A stretch of 64,000 bases of DNA from Sphingomonas sp. LT1P40 (GTDB taxonomy: Bacteria > Pseudomonadota > Alphaproteobacteria > Sphingomonadales > Sphingomonadaceae): contig NZ_JAXOJT010000001.1 in the NCBI RefSeq assembly GCF_036663835.1, positions 2,272,856-2,336,855 on the forward strand, in the 5' to 3' direction. Under the pieces are notes generated by a model. The model was not told the DNA's origin. It was given only the letters and a program-made list of their open reading frames with translations, and made no database searches. The stretch's first letter is position 1. Every line of letters begins with the position of its first letter. This document shows positions 62,472-64,000 of the stretch, piece after piece. A program made the translations under genes and the position numbers.

Positions 62472-62963
62472 TTATTTGATCTTGGTGCGCGGTGGATTGG
62501 CAGCCCGCCAGCCGTCGAGCCGCTGGATCCATTGTCCTGCCGACACCGGGCCGATCGTTTTCGAATCGGTGTGAGCGGCAACGAACTCCCGAATATCGAC
62601 GAAATAGGCCGGGCCGGCGGGAATGCCGAGTCCCTTGCGCTTTGCTGCCATCTTCGCCTCCTGCTCCGGCGTTGGCTTGATCGCCGCAACCGGCTTGAAC
62701 AGGATTACGTCGAAGTCTGCGCCATTCTCATGAAAGAACAGCTGGACCGGGGGCAGGCCTGCCGCCGCCCTCACCTGATCGGTCTGGTCAAGCCGACGGA
62801 TGAACGCCTCCTGCTTTCCCGGCGCGAGCTTGAAGATCTCAAACCATGCCTCGGGCCATTGCTCGGCCGGGACAGGGGCGGAGGCGGATGGCGCTGCGGT
62901 CTGGGCAGTGGCCGGAACCATGGCCGCGAGCGATGCGGCGAACGTGAATGCAATGCGCGTCAT
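62472..62963 (-). CDS. Small secreted protein, possibly a dimeric alpha/beta-barrel
   Basis: 163 residues, ATG 62963 after AAGGAG. Signal peptide ATGCC-coded MTRIAFTFAASLAAMVPATA, then WFEIFKLAPGKQEAFIRRLD and VQLFFHENGADFDVILFKP, an alternating pattern I associate with NIPSNAP/EthD-like barrels, here only by impression. Ends PPRTKIK. Monocistronic, upstream of the TonB receptor on the same strand, with the inverted repeat between them. Confidence 0.65.
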   Translation of the reverse strand: MTRIAFTFAASLAAMVPATAQTAAPSASAPVPAEQWPEAWFEIFKLAPGKQEAFIRRLDQTDQVRAAAGLPPVQLFFHENGADFDVILFKPVAAIKPTPEQEAKMAAKRKGLGIPAGPAYFVDIREFVAAHTDSKTIGPVSAGQWIQRLDGWRAANPPRTKIK

Positions 62964-63380
62964 GACGTTTTCTCCTTGAAGTCACCCTCAAGGCTTCACC
63001 CGCTCGATGGATCACAAAACATCCAAGCAAGGGTGGTCTGAGGGGACCAGTCGTCTAACCGGCCACTTCACGCAACACTGCTACCTTCATGTACTTGCAG
63101 GCTGGCAAGTCCGATACGCAGACCCGGTTGCACACCCTTGCGCCAGCTAGGACGGTGACGAGGGATGTCTCAATTCCCCCGCCAAAACCACGGTTCTGCT
63201 TTCGACGAGCCGTACGACCGGGCCGCGTTCACGACGTCGAGAAAGCGCCGTCTTCATTTTCAGGCCGCGTGCCGATCTGCGCGTGGCTGGCGTTGAGGCG
63301 CTGGACGGTGGGGCGAGTCCATGGTGCGCGTGGCGGGGTGGCCGGGCGCAGCGCGGGAGCGATGTTCATCATGCTGGTCC
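62964..63380. other. Intergenic region before the RTX-like gene
   Basis: About 417 bases with no recognisable gene. A plus-strand open frame (63089-63403) is Arg-rich and overlaps the end of the real minus-strand gene, so I reject it. The region has mixed GC content and presumably carries the promoter of the small secreted protein. No terminator hairpin for the RTX-like gene is clear. Confidence 0.45.
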
Positions 63381-64000
63381 TTAAACGAACGGGTCGGGTG
63401 TGATGATCGTGCTCACCGGGCTTTCCAGGTGGAACACATAGTCGCTGCCATTCTGATATCCGGCAGCGGAGTTGAGGCCGTTGACGATCAGGAAGGTCTG
63501 GCCGTCCATGTCGCCGCCAACCGCGGTGAACAGCACCGCCTGACCCGATGCCATCTGCGCCGCGCCGATCGCGGCGGCCAGGTCTTCGTTGAACGTCGCC
63601 AGCGACAGGCTGCCGCTGACGGGTGCCGCCACGCTCGTAACCGCGAACGGCAGGTCGATCCTGTCCTGCGTCGCATCGAACCCGACCAGCGTGTCAAAGT
63701 TGATGCCGGTCGATTGGCTCGCCACGTCATAGGCGAAAATATCCCGGCCCGCGCCGCCGGTCAGCCGGTCGCCACCCGCGCCGCCCCACAACCAGTCGTC
63801 ACCACCGCCGCCGATCAGGTTATCGCCCACCGCGCCGCCATAGATGCGCAGATCGCCACCGGCTTCCGCCGAGCCATCGACCCTGAGCGAGGTCAGCAGC
63901 GGATAGCCCCAGATCGTCAGGCGACCGTCGTCCGCGACCAGGCTGTCGTCCAGCGTGATGTCGAAGCTGTTGCTGTCACCGACCGGGCCGCGTTGCAACG
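63381..64000 (-). CDS. RTX-like calcium-binding protein, C-terminal part
   Basis: The frame is open to the right edge, so only the last ~206 residues are present. GGGGDDWLWGGAGGDRLTGG is two to three nonapeptide Ca2+-binding repeats (GGxGxDxLx type), followed by the common C-terminal RTX domain (AGRDIFAYDVASQSTGINFD, LVGFDATQDRIDLP, FLIVNGLNSAAGYQNGSDYV). Such proteins are exported by type I secretion through a C-terminal signal. What lies upstream in the protein (protease, lipase, adhesin) cannot be told here. Confidence 0.85.
   Translation of the reverse strand, partial: LQRGPVGDSNSFDITLDDSLVADDGRLTIWGYPLLTSLRVDGSAEAGGDLRIYGGAVGDNLIGGGGDDWLWGGAGGDRLTGGAGRDIFAYDVASQSTGINFDTLVGFDATQDRIDLPFAVTSVAAPVSGSLSLATFNEDLAAAIGAAQMASGQAVLFTAVGGDMDGQTFLIVNGLNSAAGYQNGSDYVFHLESPVSTIITPDPFV

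Noticed and set aside
59930..62479. 849-codon plus-strand open frame
   Set aside because: Antisense to the siderophore-type receptor; composition is not protein-like.
63089..63403. 104-codon plus-strand frame
   Set aside because: Overlaps the end of the RTX-like gene on the other strand and has no recognisable features.
1..64000. CRISPR arrays, rRNA operon, riboswitches
   Set aside because: I saw no regularly spaced repeats, no rRNA-like sequence and no riboswitch core that I could support.

Overview
The window is high-GC, densely packed DNA from an alphaproteobacterium, most likely a sphingomonad (Sphingomonas or a close relative). This rests on a CtrA-inhibitor SciP gene, an Mla operon whose permease carries a fused STAS domain, two TonB-dependent receptors, a short class Ia NrdA without an ATP-cone, and several small cysteine-pair proteins of a sphingomonad kind. 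These are family recognitions from the translated sequence; no database search was run.

1-25 kb is mostly housekeeping. It holds the 5' part of nrdA (minus strand, running off the left edge) behind a pair of NrdR boxes, a membrane-anchored thermonuclease-like protein, oligopeptidase B, a translationally coupled pdxH-CDF-phzF-GNAT run, mnmA, sciP, two GlsB-type membrane proteins flanking a SIMPL protein, an RND efflux pair, a DUF445 protein, a dicarboxylate-type symporter, a HAD phosphatase, a four-gene Mla-type lipid transport operon and a secreted cyclophilin.

25-43 kb is accessory. It starts at a tRNA-Ser(GGA) gene followed directly by a 5'-truncated DNA methyltransferase and a DUF5681 gene, then an SDR, a GIY-YIG protein and a secreted protein. 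Next is a five-gene signalling run (EAL protein, LysM lipoprotein, Ser/Thr kinase with a periplasmic sensor and HAMP, TagH-type FHA protein, PP2C phosphatase). This is the threonine-phosphorylation module of type VI secretion systems, but no T6SS structural gene is visible in the window. It is followed by a divergent MraZ-like gene with phased TGGG motifs, a zinc-ribbon protein, a LuxR-type HTH protein, a GlxA-type regulator, a LOV-GGDEF-EAL photoreceptor-like protein, a DksA-like/nuclease/AlkB operon, and nested, decayed IS6-family elements.

43-64 kb is catabolic. A tannase-family esterase, MFS transporter, 3-hydroxyacyl-CoA dehydrogenase, acetoacetyl-CoA synthetase and TonB receptor lie on one strand, with a divergent AraC-type regulator; they fit uptake and activation of a short hydroxy- or keto-acid released from an ester. 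Next is a malonate regulon: matB-matA divergent from matR-matC, with three ATACCG motifs between them. An amidase, a siderophore-type TonB receptor, a small secreted protein and the C-terminus of an RTX-like calcium-binding protein complete the window. No CRISPR array, rRNA or intact prophage was seen.
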